Source: Planctomycetia bacterium
GTDB lineage: Bacteria > Planctomycetota > Planctomycetia > Pirellulales > UBA1268
Length of the DNA: 6,569 nt
Reading direction: 5' to 3'
Assembly (NCBI GenBank): GCA_010027105.1
Contig: RGVT01000152.1
Span: forward strand, 1-6,569
Shown here piece after piece: positions 1 to 4,515 of this stretch. The notes beneath the pieces are model-generated. The model was not told where the DNA came from and searched no databases. It saw only the letters and a list, made by a program, of their open reading frames with translations. Position 1 is the first letter of the stretch; each line of letters begins with the position of its first letter. The position numbers and the translations under genes were made by a program.

Positions 1-1
1 G

Positions 2-457
2 GCCGAGGAGATCGCCGAGCGGCCGGTCGAATTCGAACTGTCGATCGCCAACGTCGACAAGCCGCTGCTCGACTACCACGAGATCGCGGCGCGGGCGGCG
101 CAGTTCGCCGACCGCACGCTGTGGCTCACGCGGGCGGCGACGTTCCTGGAGAAGACCGCGCTCTTTCCGGGGGGCACGTTCGTCGTCGGGGCCGACACCT
201 ACCTGCGGCTCGCGGACCCGCGCTACTACGGCGGCTCCGCCGAGGCGGCCGCGGCCGCGGTGCGGACGATCGCCGGGCGGGCCCGCGGGCTGATCGTCTT
301 CGGCCGCGCCCGCGACGGGGAGTTCGCCGACCCGGCTCGGCTCGACGTACCGCAGCCGCTGCGCGACCTCGCCTTCTTCGTGTCGGAGCGGGAGTTCCGC
401 ATGGACATCTCGAGCACCGCGCTCCGCGCGGCGCGGCCCGCGCCACCGGGCGGGTAA
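2..457 (+). CDS. Nucleotidylyltransferase-fold protein (NMN/NaMN adenylyltransferase-like), C-terminal part
   Basis: Reading from base 2 gives 151 residues open to the left edge and ending in TAA at 455-457, so the N-terminus lies outside the window. Visible landmarks: FELSIANVDKP near residues 11-21, FVVGADTYLRL near 60-70 followed by DPRYYGG, and MDISSTALR near 134-142. The ISSTxxR signature close to the C-terminus, preceded by a GADT segment, is characteristic of nucleotidylyltransferases such as NadD and the NMNAT-like POF1 group, where the ISSTxxR segment helps bind ATP phosphates. The N-terminal HxGH motif cannot be checked. In some bacteria this type of domain is attached to a CinA/PncC (NMN deamidase) domain, so the full protein could be a fusion acting in pyridine-nucleotide salvage. 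That is inference. The gene converges on the decarboxylase gene with a 37-bp gap. The fold is fairly secure; the exact substrate is not. Confidence 0.7.
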   Translation, partial: AEEIAERPVEFELSIANVDKPLLDYHEIAARAAQFADRTLWLTRAATFLEKTALFPGGTFVVGADTYLRLADPRYYGGSAEAAAAAVRTIAGRARGLIVFGRARDGEFADPARLDVPQPLRDLAFFVSEREFRMDISSTALRAARPAPPGG

Positions 458-470
458 GGGCGGATCGCCC
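458..470. terminator. Short hairpin between convergent genes, possible weak bidirectional terminator
   Basis: GGGCG (458-462) and CGCCC (466-470) form a perfect 5-bp stem with loop GAT, immediately after the TAA of the nucleotidylyltransferase-like gene and 25 bases from the stop of the convergent decarboxylase gene. There is no T-tract on either side, so a canonical intrinsic terminator is not supported. Position is the main argument. Confidence 0.25.
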
Positions 471-494
471 TCCCCGCGTCCCCGGCCGCGAGGC

Positions 495-2219
495 TCACTG
501 GCGGAGCTTTTGGGCGAGGCTTCGGCCGATCCGGTCGAGCGTGACGCTCCGATCCTCGACACCGATGTGGGCCCGGATCAGGCTCAGGCCCGACTCGTCC
601 GCGAGCGCCTTCGTGAGCGCCGCGTCGAACTCCCCCTCCGTGCGGACCTCGTATCCCGTCCCGCCGCCGAGCACCCGCGGCAGCAGTTGGTATTCCCAGG
701 GGTTGATGTCGTTGAAGCTGCCCTCGTGGATCACCCGCTCGGTGCCGTAGCCCCGGTTGTCGAGTACGATCACCACCACGGGCAGACCGCGCCGCACGAT
801 CGTGGAGAGCTCCATGCCGGTCATCTGGAACGCGCCGTCCCCCACGAGCGCCACGACGCGATGGTCGGGCCGGGCCACCTTCGCCCCGAGCGCGGCGGGC
901 ACCGCGAACCCCATCGAGGTGTAGTAGGCGGGCGAGATGAACTCCGTCTGCCCGCGGATCACCAGCTCGCTCGACGCGAACAGCGCGTCGCCGACGTCGG
1001 CCACGACGATCGTCCTGTCGTCGAGCGACTCGTCGAGCCGGCGCACCAGCCGCGTGGTGGTGATCGGGGCGGCGGGGGCGGGCGTGAACGGCCCCTGGGC
1101 GGCCGCCGGCCCCGGGGGGTGCGGCCGCTTCGCGGCCCGCGGCTTGGCGGCGGAGAGCGCCTGGAGGAAGTCCTCGAGGAGCACGTGGTGGAAATAGTGG
1201 TGGCTGATCCGCAGCTCGTCGGCCGTGGCGTAGATGCTCTTCGAGGCGTCGAGCTTGGCCGTGAAGATGCCGAGGTCGAGGTCGGTGAGCAGCGTGCCGA
1301 GCAGGATCACGCAGTCGCTCTCCTCCACGAAGGCCGTCACCTCCTCGCGGCCGAGAGCCCCCTCGTAGAGCCCCACGTAGAGCGGGTGCACCTCGCTGAC
1401 CACGCTCTTGGCCAAAAGCGTGGAGGTGATGGCGATCCCGGTGGCCTCGGCGAACCGCACCACCTCCTCCTGGAGCCGGTGACGGTGAAGCTCGATGCCG
1501 GCGATGATCACGGGCCGCTCCGCCGCCTCGATCCGCGCCACCGCCTCCTTCACCGCCTCGGCGAGGGCGCTGGGGTCGCTCCTCACCTGCGGCGCCGAGT
1601 AGGGGCGGATCTGGTCGGGCACGACGGCCACCATGTCGCGCGGCAGCTCGACGTAGACCGGCCGTTTGAGCCGATGGGCCGTGTCGAGGAGCTGGTCGAT
1701 GTCGCGGAACGCGGTCGCGGGATCGACGATCTCCCGGCTGGCGGCGCAGATCCTCCCGAACACCTCGAGCTGCGTGTGCCACTCGCGCACGCGGTGGTGG
1801 AGCAGCGGATCGTTCACCCGCTCGCGGATCCCCGGCGCCCCGGAAATGAGCACCACCGGGCTCTTCTCCGCGTAGGCGCCGGCGATCGAGTTGGCCAGGC
1901 TCAGGCCTCCCACGCCGTACGTCACGCACACCGCCCCCATGCCGTTGACGCGGGCGTAGGCGTCGGCCGCGAACCCGGCGCAGTCCTCGCGGGTGCAGTT
2001 CACGAGGTCGAGCGGGCTGTGCTCGAGCATGCTGTAGAACGAGAGCACGTAGTCGCCCGGCAGGCCGAACACGTGGCGGATCCCGTAATCGGAGAGCCGC
2101 CGGATCAGGTACTGCCCGATCGAGAGCCCCATCACGCTGCGTTCCGTGTCGACGCCCGGCCTTCCGTCGGGCCCCATGCCGAGCCCCGTGTCGAACACCG
2201 ACCGCAACTTGATGAGCAT
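495..2219 (-). CDS. ThDP-dependent 2-oxo-acid decarboxylase (pyruvate/indolepyruvate decarboxylase family)
   Basis: The protein has 574 residues, the usual size for this family, and ends in TGA (497-495). It should non-oxidatively decarboxylate a 2-oxo acid to an aldehyde, using thiamine diphosphate and Mg2+ in the cytoplasm. Order: PYR domain about 31-200, central domain about 215-355, a Pro/Ala-rich linker about 358-387, PP domain about 388-574. Residues matching the yeast PDC catalytic set are all present: Asp56 in GLPGD, Glu78 in TRED, the His141-His142 pair in LLHHR, and Glu494 in GYGTE. The ThDP motif runs from GDG (460-462) to D487-N488, with DN in place of the usual NN. Acetolactate synthases and oxalyl-CoA decarboxylases lack the HH pair, so they are unlikely. 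The chosen ATG follows AAAGGAGGG by six bases; a further 25 codons are open upstream but have no ribosome site. Met30 (MGLSIGQYL) would match the usual family N-terminus but has no Shine-Dalgarno sequence. Substrate preference (pyruvate, indolepyruvate or branched-chain oxo acid) cannot be read. Confidence 0.9.
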   Translation of the reverse strand: MLIKLRSVFDTGLGMGPDGRPGVDTERSVMGLSIGQYLIRRLSDYGIRHVFGLPGDYVLSFYSMLEHSPLDLVNCTREDCAGFAADAYARVNGMGAVCVTYGVGGLSLANSIAGAYAEKSPVVLISGAPGIRERVNDPLLHHRVREWHTQLEVFGRICAASREIVDPATAFRDIDQLLDTAHRLKRPVYVELPRDMVAVVPDQIRPYSAPQVRSDPSALAEAVKEAVARIEAAERPVIIAGIELHRHRLQEEVVRFAEATGIAITSTLLAKSVVSEVHPLYVGLYEGALGREEVTAFVEESDCVILLGTLLTDLDLGIFTAKLDASKSIYATADELRISHHYFHHVLLEDFLQALSAAKPRAAKRPHPPGPAAAQGPFTPAPAAPITTTRLVRRLDESLDDRTIVVADVGDALFASSELVIRGQTEFISPAYYTSMGFAVPAALGAKVARPDHRVVALVGDGAFQMTGMELSTIVRRGLPVVVIVLDNRGYGTERVIHEGSFNDINPWEYQLLPRVLGGGTGYEVRTEGEFDAALTKALADESGLSLIRAHIGVEDRSVTLDRIGRSLAQKLRQ

Positions 2220-2222
2220 GTG

Positions 2223-2231
2223 CCCTCCTTT
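2223..2231 (-). promoter_or_regulatory. Shine-Dalgarno sequence of the decarboxylase gene
   Basis: On the minus strand AAAGGAGGG (2231-2223) lies just before the ATG at 2219-2217, with three bases between. It is a near-perfect anti-16S match and fixes the start at 2219, giving about 30 residues more than typical family members. Confidence 0.8.
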
Positions 2232-2242
2232 CACGCGGCGGA

Positions 2243-2248
2243 AGTATA
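2243..2248 (-). promoter_or_regulatory. Candidate -10 box (TATACT) of the decarboxylase gene
   Basis: Minus-strand TATACT lies 23 bases before the ATG, which would give a leader of about 17 nt containing the ribosome site. No good TTGACA-like -35 is visible 16-18 bases upstream. An AT-rich hexamer is conspicuous in this GC-rich setting, but the call rests on that and on position. Confidence 0.35.
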
Positions 2249-2281
2249 CGCGCAGAGCGGTTGCGCGAACTGGTACGCGCC

Positions 2282-2317
2282 GGCTTCGGCCCACCCGAAT
2301 TCACGAAACCCCTCGCC
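2282..2317 (-). repeat. Dispersed repeat, degenerate tail copy D
   Basis: On the plus strand GGCTTCGG, then CCACCCGA, then CCCCTCGCC line up with the end of copy C at 4515-4546, which has the same three blocks in the same order. D has a small insertion between the second and third block. It is the most diverged copy and overlaps the hairpin at 2305-2335. Confidence 0.4.
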
Positions 2318-2335
2318 ATCCTGGCCTCGGGTTTC
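2305..2335. repeat. Hairpin with TCC loop
   Basis: Outer arms GAAACCC (2305-2311) and GGGTTTC (2329-2335) pair perfectly. Inside, GCCA and TGGC form a second stem closed by a TCC loop, separated from the outer stem by a symmetrical CTC/CTC internal loop. It is the first of a chain of hairpins in this gap. Confidence 0.55.
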
Positions 2336-2338
2336 TTG

Positions 2339-2381
2339 GCGAACCTCCGTTCGCTCTTGAGAGCCGGGCCTCCAGCCCGGC
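2339..2381. repeat. Three consecutive hairpins
   Basis: GCGAAC-CTCC-GTTCGC spans 2339-2354. GCTCT-TG-AGAGC spans 2353-2364 and shares two bases with its left neighbour. GCCGGGC (2363-2369) and GCCCGGC (2375-2381) enclose loop CTCCA. The first and third share the CTCC loop core although their stems are unrelated. Confidence 0.6.
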
Positions 2382-2396
2382 AGTCCGTACAGGTGA

Positions 2397-2448
2397 GGAG
2401 GCTTCGGGCTCCCCAGTGCCCCGGCCGCCGGCTTTAGCGACCAGCGCA
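2397..2448 (-). repeat. Dispersed repeat, tail copy E (inverted relative to copy A)
   Basis: The 20 bases at 2397-2416 are a perfect reverse complement of 2715-2734 in copy A. The block at 2427-2448 matches the reverse complement of 4635-4656 (copy F) at 20 of 22 positions. The distance between the two blocks is the same, within a base or so, in E and F, so these are two copies of one unit of about 52 bp. Confidence 0.75.
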
Positions 2449-2459
2449 GCCATCTTCAC

Positions 2460-2489
2460 GCGAACACCCGGCATCGTGCCGTTGTTCGC
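2460..2489. repeat. Two-tier hairpin
   Basis: Outer arms GCGAACA (2460-2466) and TGTTCGC (2483-2489) are perfectly complementary. Inside them CGGCA (2469-2473) and TGCCG (2477-2481) form a second stem with loop TCG. The outer stem resembles the GCGAAC/GTTCGC hairpin at 2339-2354. Confidence 0.55.
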
Positions 2490-2492
2490 TTG

Positions 2493-2533
2493 GCGGGCCT
2501 CCGCCCGCTGGTGCTTCATCGGGCCTCCGGCCC
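2493..2533. repeat. Pair of TCC-loop hairpins
   Basis: GCGGGC-CTCC-GCCCGC spans 2493-2508 and GGGCC-TCC-GGCCC spans 2521-2533, separated by 12 bases. Both are perfect, and both keep the TCC core in the loop with different stems. Confidence 0.55.
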
Positions 2534-2551
2534 TGTCGTTCGCGTGCCGGA

Positions 2552-2568
2552 GCCGAGCTTTGCTCGGC
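2552..2568. repeat. Perfect 7-bp hairpin with TTT loop
   Basis: GCCGAGC (2552-2558) and GCTCGGC (2562-2568) pair perfectly around TTT. It continues the hairpin chain but lacks the TCC loop. No T-tract follows, so it is not called a terminator. Confidence 0.5.
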
Positions 2569-2626
2569 GACCGTAAGCCGCCGCCGACGCCGGGACGGCG
2601 GCGACGGCGCGACACTCGCCAGGCGC

Positions 2627-2730
2627 AGCGCCAGTCGCTAGGAGTGAACGGAGCCCGGGCACCGATCTGCCGCAGGCAGATTGGTCGTGCGCAGTGAACG
2701 TCCGGCGACGGGGTCTGGGGAGCCCGAAGC
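2627..2730 (+). repeat. Dispersed repeat, full-length copy A
   Basis: This 104-bp unit aligns along its whole length with the reverse complement of 4516-4620. Shared blocks in order: AGCGCCAGTCGCT at the head, GGGCACCGAT, the ATTGGTC after the stem-loop, GAACGTCCGGCGA, and GCCCGAAGC at the tail. It carries the stem-loop at 2662-2684. Together with inverted copy E it forms a 332-bp inverted pair whose tails face outward. Confidence 0.8.
2662..2684 (+). repeat. Stem-loop of repeat copy A
   Basis: Left arm CCGATCTGCC (2662-2671) and right arm GGCAGATTGG (2675-2684) form ten pairs, one of them a G-T wobble, around a GCA loop. Relative to copy B the stem shows a compensatory T-A to C-G change. 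Confidence 0.65.
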
Positions 2731-2808
2731 CTCCCCTTTTTCAGTGGACGAGGCTCGGGGCTGCCCATGCCCTCGAGCGGGCTGTGGGAGCAAGCGCAGC
2801 CAAGGGCA

Positions 2809-2831
2809 CCGATCCGCCGCAGGCGGATTGG
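2809..2831 (+). repeat. Stem-loop of repeat copy B
   Basis: CCGATCCGCC (2809-2818) and GGCGGATTGG (2822-2831) pair around the same GCA loop as in copy A. Both arms changed relative to A while pairing was kept, including the G-T wobble. Confidence 0.65.
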
Positions 2832-2865
2832 TCTGCGAAAGCGCAGCGGACACGCAGAGAGCTGA

Positions 2866-2878
2866 GGGCTGGAGGCCC
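2866..2878. repeat. TGGA-loop hairpin inside copy B
   Basis: GGGC (2866-2869) and GCCC (2875-2878) enclose TGGAG, the reverse complement of the CTCCA loop seen at 2370-2374. It sits in the extra 40 bases of copy B and runs into GCCCGAAGC at 2875-2883. Confidence 0.45.
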
Positions 2879-2940
2879 GAAGCGAACGTCAAGCGAGAGG
2901 GTCTGGGCAGTCACGAGCCGGAGCAGACGAGGTGACTGTC

Positions 2941-3144
2941 CTACGACGACCGGCGCAGCGTGCGCAGCATGGCCAGCCAGAAGCCGAGGAAGGCGAGCAC
3001 GCATCCCATCACCATGATCGGGCGACGGACGTCGTGGTTGAGCGTCCAGGCGCCGGCGGCGAGGATCGCGCCCCAGATCACGATCGCGACCATGATCCAG
3101 CGGATGATCTTCTCGGCGCCGGGCGGGGCGGGGGGCGTCGGCAT
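2941..3144 (-). CDS. Small protein with two membrane segments, function unknown
   Basis: A 67-residue reading frame ends in TAG at 2943-2941. A Pro-rich N-terminus (MPTPPAPPGAEK) leads into a hydrophobic helix at about residues 13-33, a short polar turn (LNHDVRRP, about 35-42), a second helix at about 43-60, and a basic tail (RTLRRSS). This reads as a small inner-membrane hairpin protein, with the basic tail favouring a cytoplasmic C-terminus. The frame stays open 43 codons further upstream, but that stretch is Arg/Pro-rich with no ribosome site. The ATG at 3144 is preferred because TATAAC ends six bases before it, which suggests a leaderless message. No family is recognised. It is not close enough to any same-strand gene to infer an operon. 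The regular hydrophobic pattern makes it likely to be real. Confidence 0.6.
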   Translation of the reverse strand: MPTPPAPPGAEKIIRWIMVAIVIWGAILAAGAWTLNHDVRRPIMVMGCVLAFLGFWLAMLRTLRRSS

Positions 3145-3150
3145 GCCGGA

Positions 3151-3156
3151 GTTATA
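3151..3156 (-). promoter_or_regulatory. Candidate -10 box (TATAAC), leaderless start
   Basis: Minus-strand TATAAC is followed by six bases and then the ATG of the two-helix membrane protein. Transcription starting seven bases past the box would begin at the ATG itself, and there is no Shine-Dalgarno sequence in the gap. No convincing -35 is visible. Confidence 0.35.
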
Positions 3157-3205
3157 GACGCGCCGCCGCGGGCGGATCGCGCGGGGCCGAACCGAAACAA
3201 AGGCC

Positions 3206-3256
3206 CCCGGAACGGCCCAGGCCCCAGGGGGGCGGAGAACCTGAGCCGTTTCCGGG
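3206..3256. repeat. Long imperfect inverted repeat, possible RNA structure
   Basis: CCCGGAACGGC (3206-3216) pairs with GCCGTTTCCGGG (3245-3256), leaving one bulged T, which gives an 11-bp stem. The 28-base interior can also pair partly (CCAGG with CCTG). It could be a small structured RNA or an operator-like element. No T-tract follows on either strand. Confidence 0.4.
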
Positions 3257-3390
3257 AGCGATTGGACGATCACTGGTTGCCGCGGCCCGAAGCCCCGGCG
3301 AACGCATCCGTGCTGCCGGCGTGCCTCGGGTGGGGCGGTTCCATCTGCCCCGCGAGCCTTCAGGCGGGCGGAACACTAGAAGGCCCCCGC

Positions 3391-3412
3391 ACCGGAATCA
3401 ATGCCGGTTTTT
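3391..3412 (+). terminator. Terminator-like hairpin with T-tract, orphan
   Basis: ACCGG (3391-3395) and CCGGT (3404-3408) form a 5-bp stem followed by TTTTT (3408-3412). This is the only stem in the window with a T-run. No plus-strand gene precedes it, so it would end only an unseen short transcript from 3157-3390 or protect the downstream promoter. The stem is short and its loop is eight bases. Confidence 0.3.
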
Positions 3413-3455
3413 CACGGCCGATTCGCCGGTTTTCAGGCCCCGCCGGGCCACACGC

Positions 3456-3461
3456 TATGCT
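3456..3461 (+). promoter_or_regulatory. Candidate -10 box (TATGCT) of the thioredoxin-like operon
   Basis: TATGCT lies 30 bases before the ATG at 3492, leaving room for a leader of about 24 nt that includes the ribosome site GAGGAG at 3477-3482. No clear -35 is seen. Position relative to the start codon is the support. Confidence 0.3.
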
Positions 3462-3491
3462 CTGCCGGGTCCGCCCGAGGAGAACATCGTC

Positions 3492-4121
3492 ATGGCCGGT
3501 TCCGTCGCCACCCTCACGCCCCCCGTGCCGATCCCCGGCGCGGGCGTGCCGCCGACGCCCGCGGCTTGGCAGGCCGCCTTCGAGGCCTCGCTGCCCTACG
3601 CCGCGTTCCTCGACCGGCACGCGAACCCGGATCAGCGGGGCCGATGGGACGCCTTCCACGCCCGCGTGTCGCTGACCCCGGCGCAGCGGTCGCTGCTCGG
3701 CGGATTCGCCCGGAGGATGCCCGTGCTCGTGCTGGCCGGCGCCTGGTGCGGCGATTGCGTCAACCAGTGCCCGATCTTCGCCCACTTCGCCGCGGCGTCG
3801 CCGGCGCTCGACGTCCGGTTCCTCGACCGTGACGCCCGGCCCGACGTCGCCGCGCACCTCACGGTGTGCGGCGGCCAGCGGGTTCCCGTCGCCCTGTTTC
3901 TCTCCGAGGATTTCACGCCGGTGCTCTCGTACGGCGACAAGACCCTCGCCGCGTACCGCGCAGCCGCGGCCGCCCAACTCGGCCAAAGCTGCGCGAGCGG
4001 CGCCGTGCCGCCCCCGCCCGACGCGATCGCCGCCGTCGTTTCCGACTGGCTCGACCAGTTCGAGCGGGTGCAGTTGATCCTGCGGCTGTCGGGCCGGCTG
4101 CGGCAGCTGCACGGCGATTGA
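3492..4121 (+). CDS. Thioredoxin-fold protein with WCGDC active site
   Basis: The protein has 209 residues. A core thioredoxin fold is visible: the strand VLVLAGAW leads to the redox motif Trp85-Cys86-Gly-Asp-Cys89, with another cysteine at 93 (VNQCP). It is followed by the strand DVRFLDRDARPD (about 107-118) and the cis-proline loop RVPVALF with Pro132. The helical N-terminal half (about 22-75) and the GDKTLAAYR segment (about 148-156) resemble the bacterial Thioredoxin_9-type family rather than classical TrxA, whose motif is WCGPC. No signal peptide is present, so it is probably cytoplasmic and acts as a thiol-disulfide reductase of unknown client. The ATG at 3492 has GAGGAG nine bases upstream; the 57 codons open before it lack a ribosome site and are intergenic in character. 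The next gene follows after 31 bases on the same strand, so the two are likely co-transcribed. Confidence 0.82.
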   Translation: MAGSVATLTPPVPIPGAGVPPTPAAWQAAFEASLPYAAFLDRHANPDQRGRWDAFHARVSLTPAQRSLLGGFARRMPVLVLAGAWCGDCVNQCPIFAHFAAASPALDVRFLDRDARPDVAAHLTVCGGQRVPVALFLSEDFTPVLSYGDKTLAAYRAAAAAQLGQSCASGAVPPPPDAIAAVVSDWLDQFERVQLILRLSGRLRQLHGD

Positions 4122-4152
4122 ACCGGCCCGGCCGCACCCCGGAGGCCCCTTC

Positions 4153-4485
4153 ATGACCAGCCGCGAACGGTGGACCATCTATCCGCTCCTGTTTCTGGCC
4201 CTCGGCCTGGCCGTGCGGGCCGTGGCGGTTCCCGAGGAGCGGTTGGCCGCCGCGAAGGTGGGCGATCTCGAGGCCGCCCGGCTCACCTGCCGCGAGATCG
4301 TGCTGGAGGCGGAGAACGGCACCGTGCTGATCCACATGGGCCGGGTGATCGGCGCGGGCGGCGGCCGCATCGAGATCAAGGACGAGCGGGGCGTCGACTC
4401 GATCGCGATCGGCACGCGGCCGCAGAACCGCTCGGGCGCCGTCGAGTGCTACGACGCCGACGGCAAGCCCGCTCATTGCGACTGA
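4153..4485 (+). CDS. Small exported or membrane-anchored protein, function unknown
   Basis: The protein has 110 residues. A charged start (MTSRERWTI) is followed by one hydrophobic stretch at about residues 9-26 (YPLLFLALGLAVRAVAVP), read as a signal peptide or single membrane anchor. The rest, about 27-110, is polar and looks beta-rich, with GTVLIHMGRVIGAGGGRIEI (57-76), a DERG turn, and DADGKP near the end (101-106). Cysteines lie at 46, 99 and 109, the last two bracketing the DADGKP turn, so a disulfide outside the cytoplasm is possible. GGAGG at 4141-4145 sits seven bases before the ATG. The gene follows the thioredoxin-like gene by 31 bases. I do not recognise a named family, although short single-anchor proteins ending in a DADGK-type motif feel typical of planctomycetes (a memory-based impression). 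Confidence 0.75.
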   Translation: MTSRERWTIYPLLFLALGLAVRAVAVPEERLAAAKVGDLEAARLTCREIVLEAENGTVLIHMGRVIGAGGGRIEIKDERGVDSIAIGTRPQNRSGAVECYDADGKPAHCD

Positions 4486-4515
4486 CGCATTTCGTGCCCT
4501 TGTTTGCCCAACCCG

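Larger units (their letters stand above)
2804..2919 (+). repeat. Dispersed repeat, interrupted copy B
   Basis: GGGCACCGAT and the stem-loop at 2809-2831 match copy A, and GAACGTC...GAG.GGGTCTGGG at 2884-2908 matches its second half. The spacer between stem-loop and GAACGTC is 52 bases here, against 11 in A and 12 in C. The extra 40 bases contain a TGGA-loop hairpin at 2866-2878. Confidence 0.65.
2220..2940. other. Long intergenic region rich in hairpins and dispersed repeats, no credible gene
   Basis: This gap lies between the 5' end of the decarboxylase gene and the 3' end of the small membrane-protein gene, both on the minus strand. Open frames here encode only Arg/Pro/Gly-rich strings with no recognisable domain or ribosome site. 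Instead it holds repeat copies A, B, D and E and at least nine perfect or near-perfect short hairpins, listed separately. The first 60 bases are the decarboxylase promoter and leader. Confidence 0.75.
3157..3491. other. Divergent intergenic region
   Basis: This stretch lies between the divergently transcribed membrane-protein gene and the thioredoxin-like gene. It contains no credible gene. It holds a long imperfect hairpin (3206-3256), one isolated GCCCGAAGCC motif (3285-3294), a terminator-like hairpin (3391-3412), a duplicated GCCGGTTTT(T)CA motif (3403-3414 and 3425-3435), and the thioredoxin-gene promoter and ribosome site near its right end. Confidence 0.6.

Noticed and set aside
226..2319. 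Very long minus-strand open frame of 697 codons overlapping the decarboxylase gene
   Set aside because: It is a shadow frame: Arg/Ala/Gly-rich translation with no domain, while the overlapping frame has every PDC catalytic motif.
510..2360. Long plus-strand open frame antisense to the decarboxylase gene
   Set aside because: High GC content removes stop codons on the opposite strand; its translation (His/Arg/Val-rich) has no recognisable fold and no ribosome site.
2552..2684. tRNA or other standard RNA gene in the hairpin chain
   Set aside because: No T-loop (GGTTCRANNC) with a matching acceptor stem and no CCA end were found; the hairpins do not form a cloverleaf.
2397..2734. Insertion sequence with transposase
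   Set aside because: Inverted ends exist, but the interior is only about 300 bp, has no transposase-like frame and no clear target duplication.
2301..2768. Minus-strand open frame of 155 codons in the repeat region
   Set aside because: Its translation is simply the repeats and hairpins read in one frame, with many Arg-Pro-Gly runs. Such frames are a common false prediction in GC-rich repeat DNA.
2397..2919. CRISPR array
   Set aside because: The repeats differ in orientation, length and spacing, and no regular spacers or cas genes are present.
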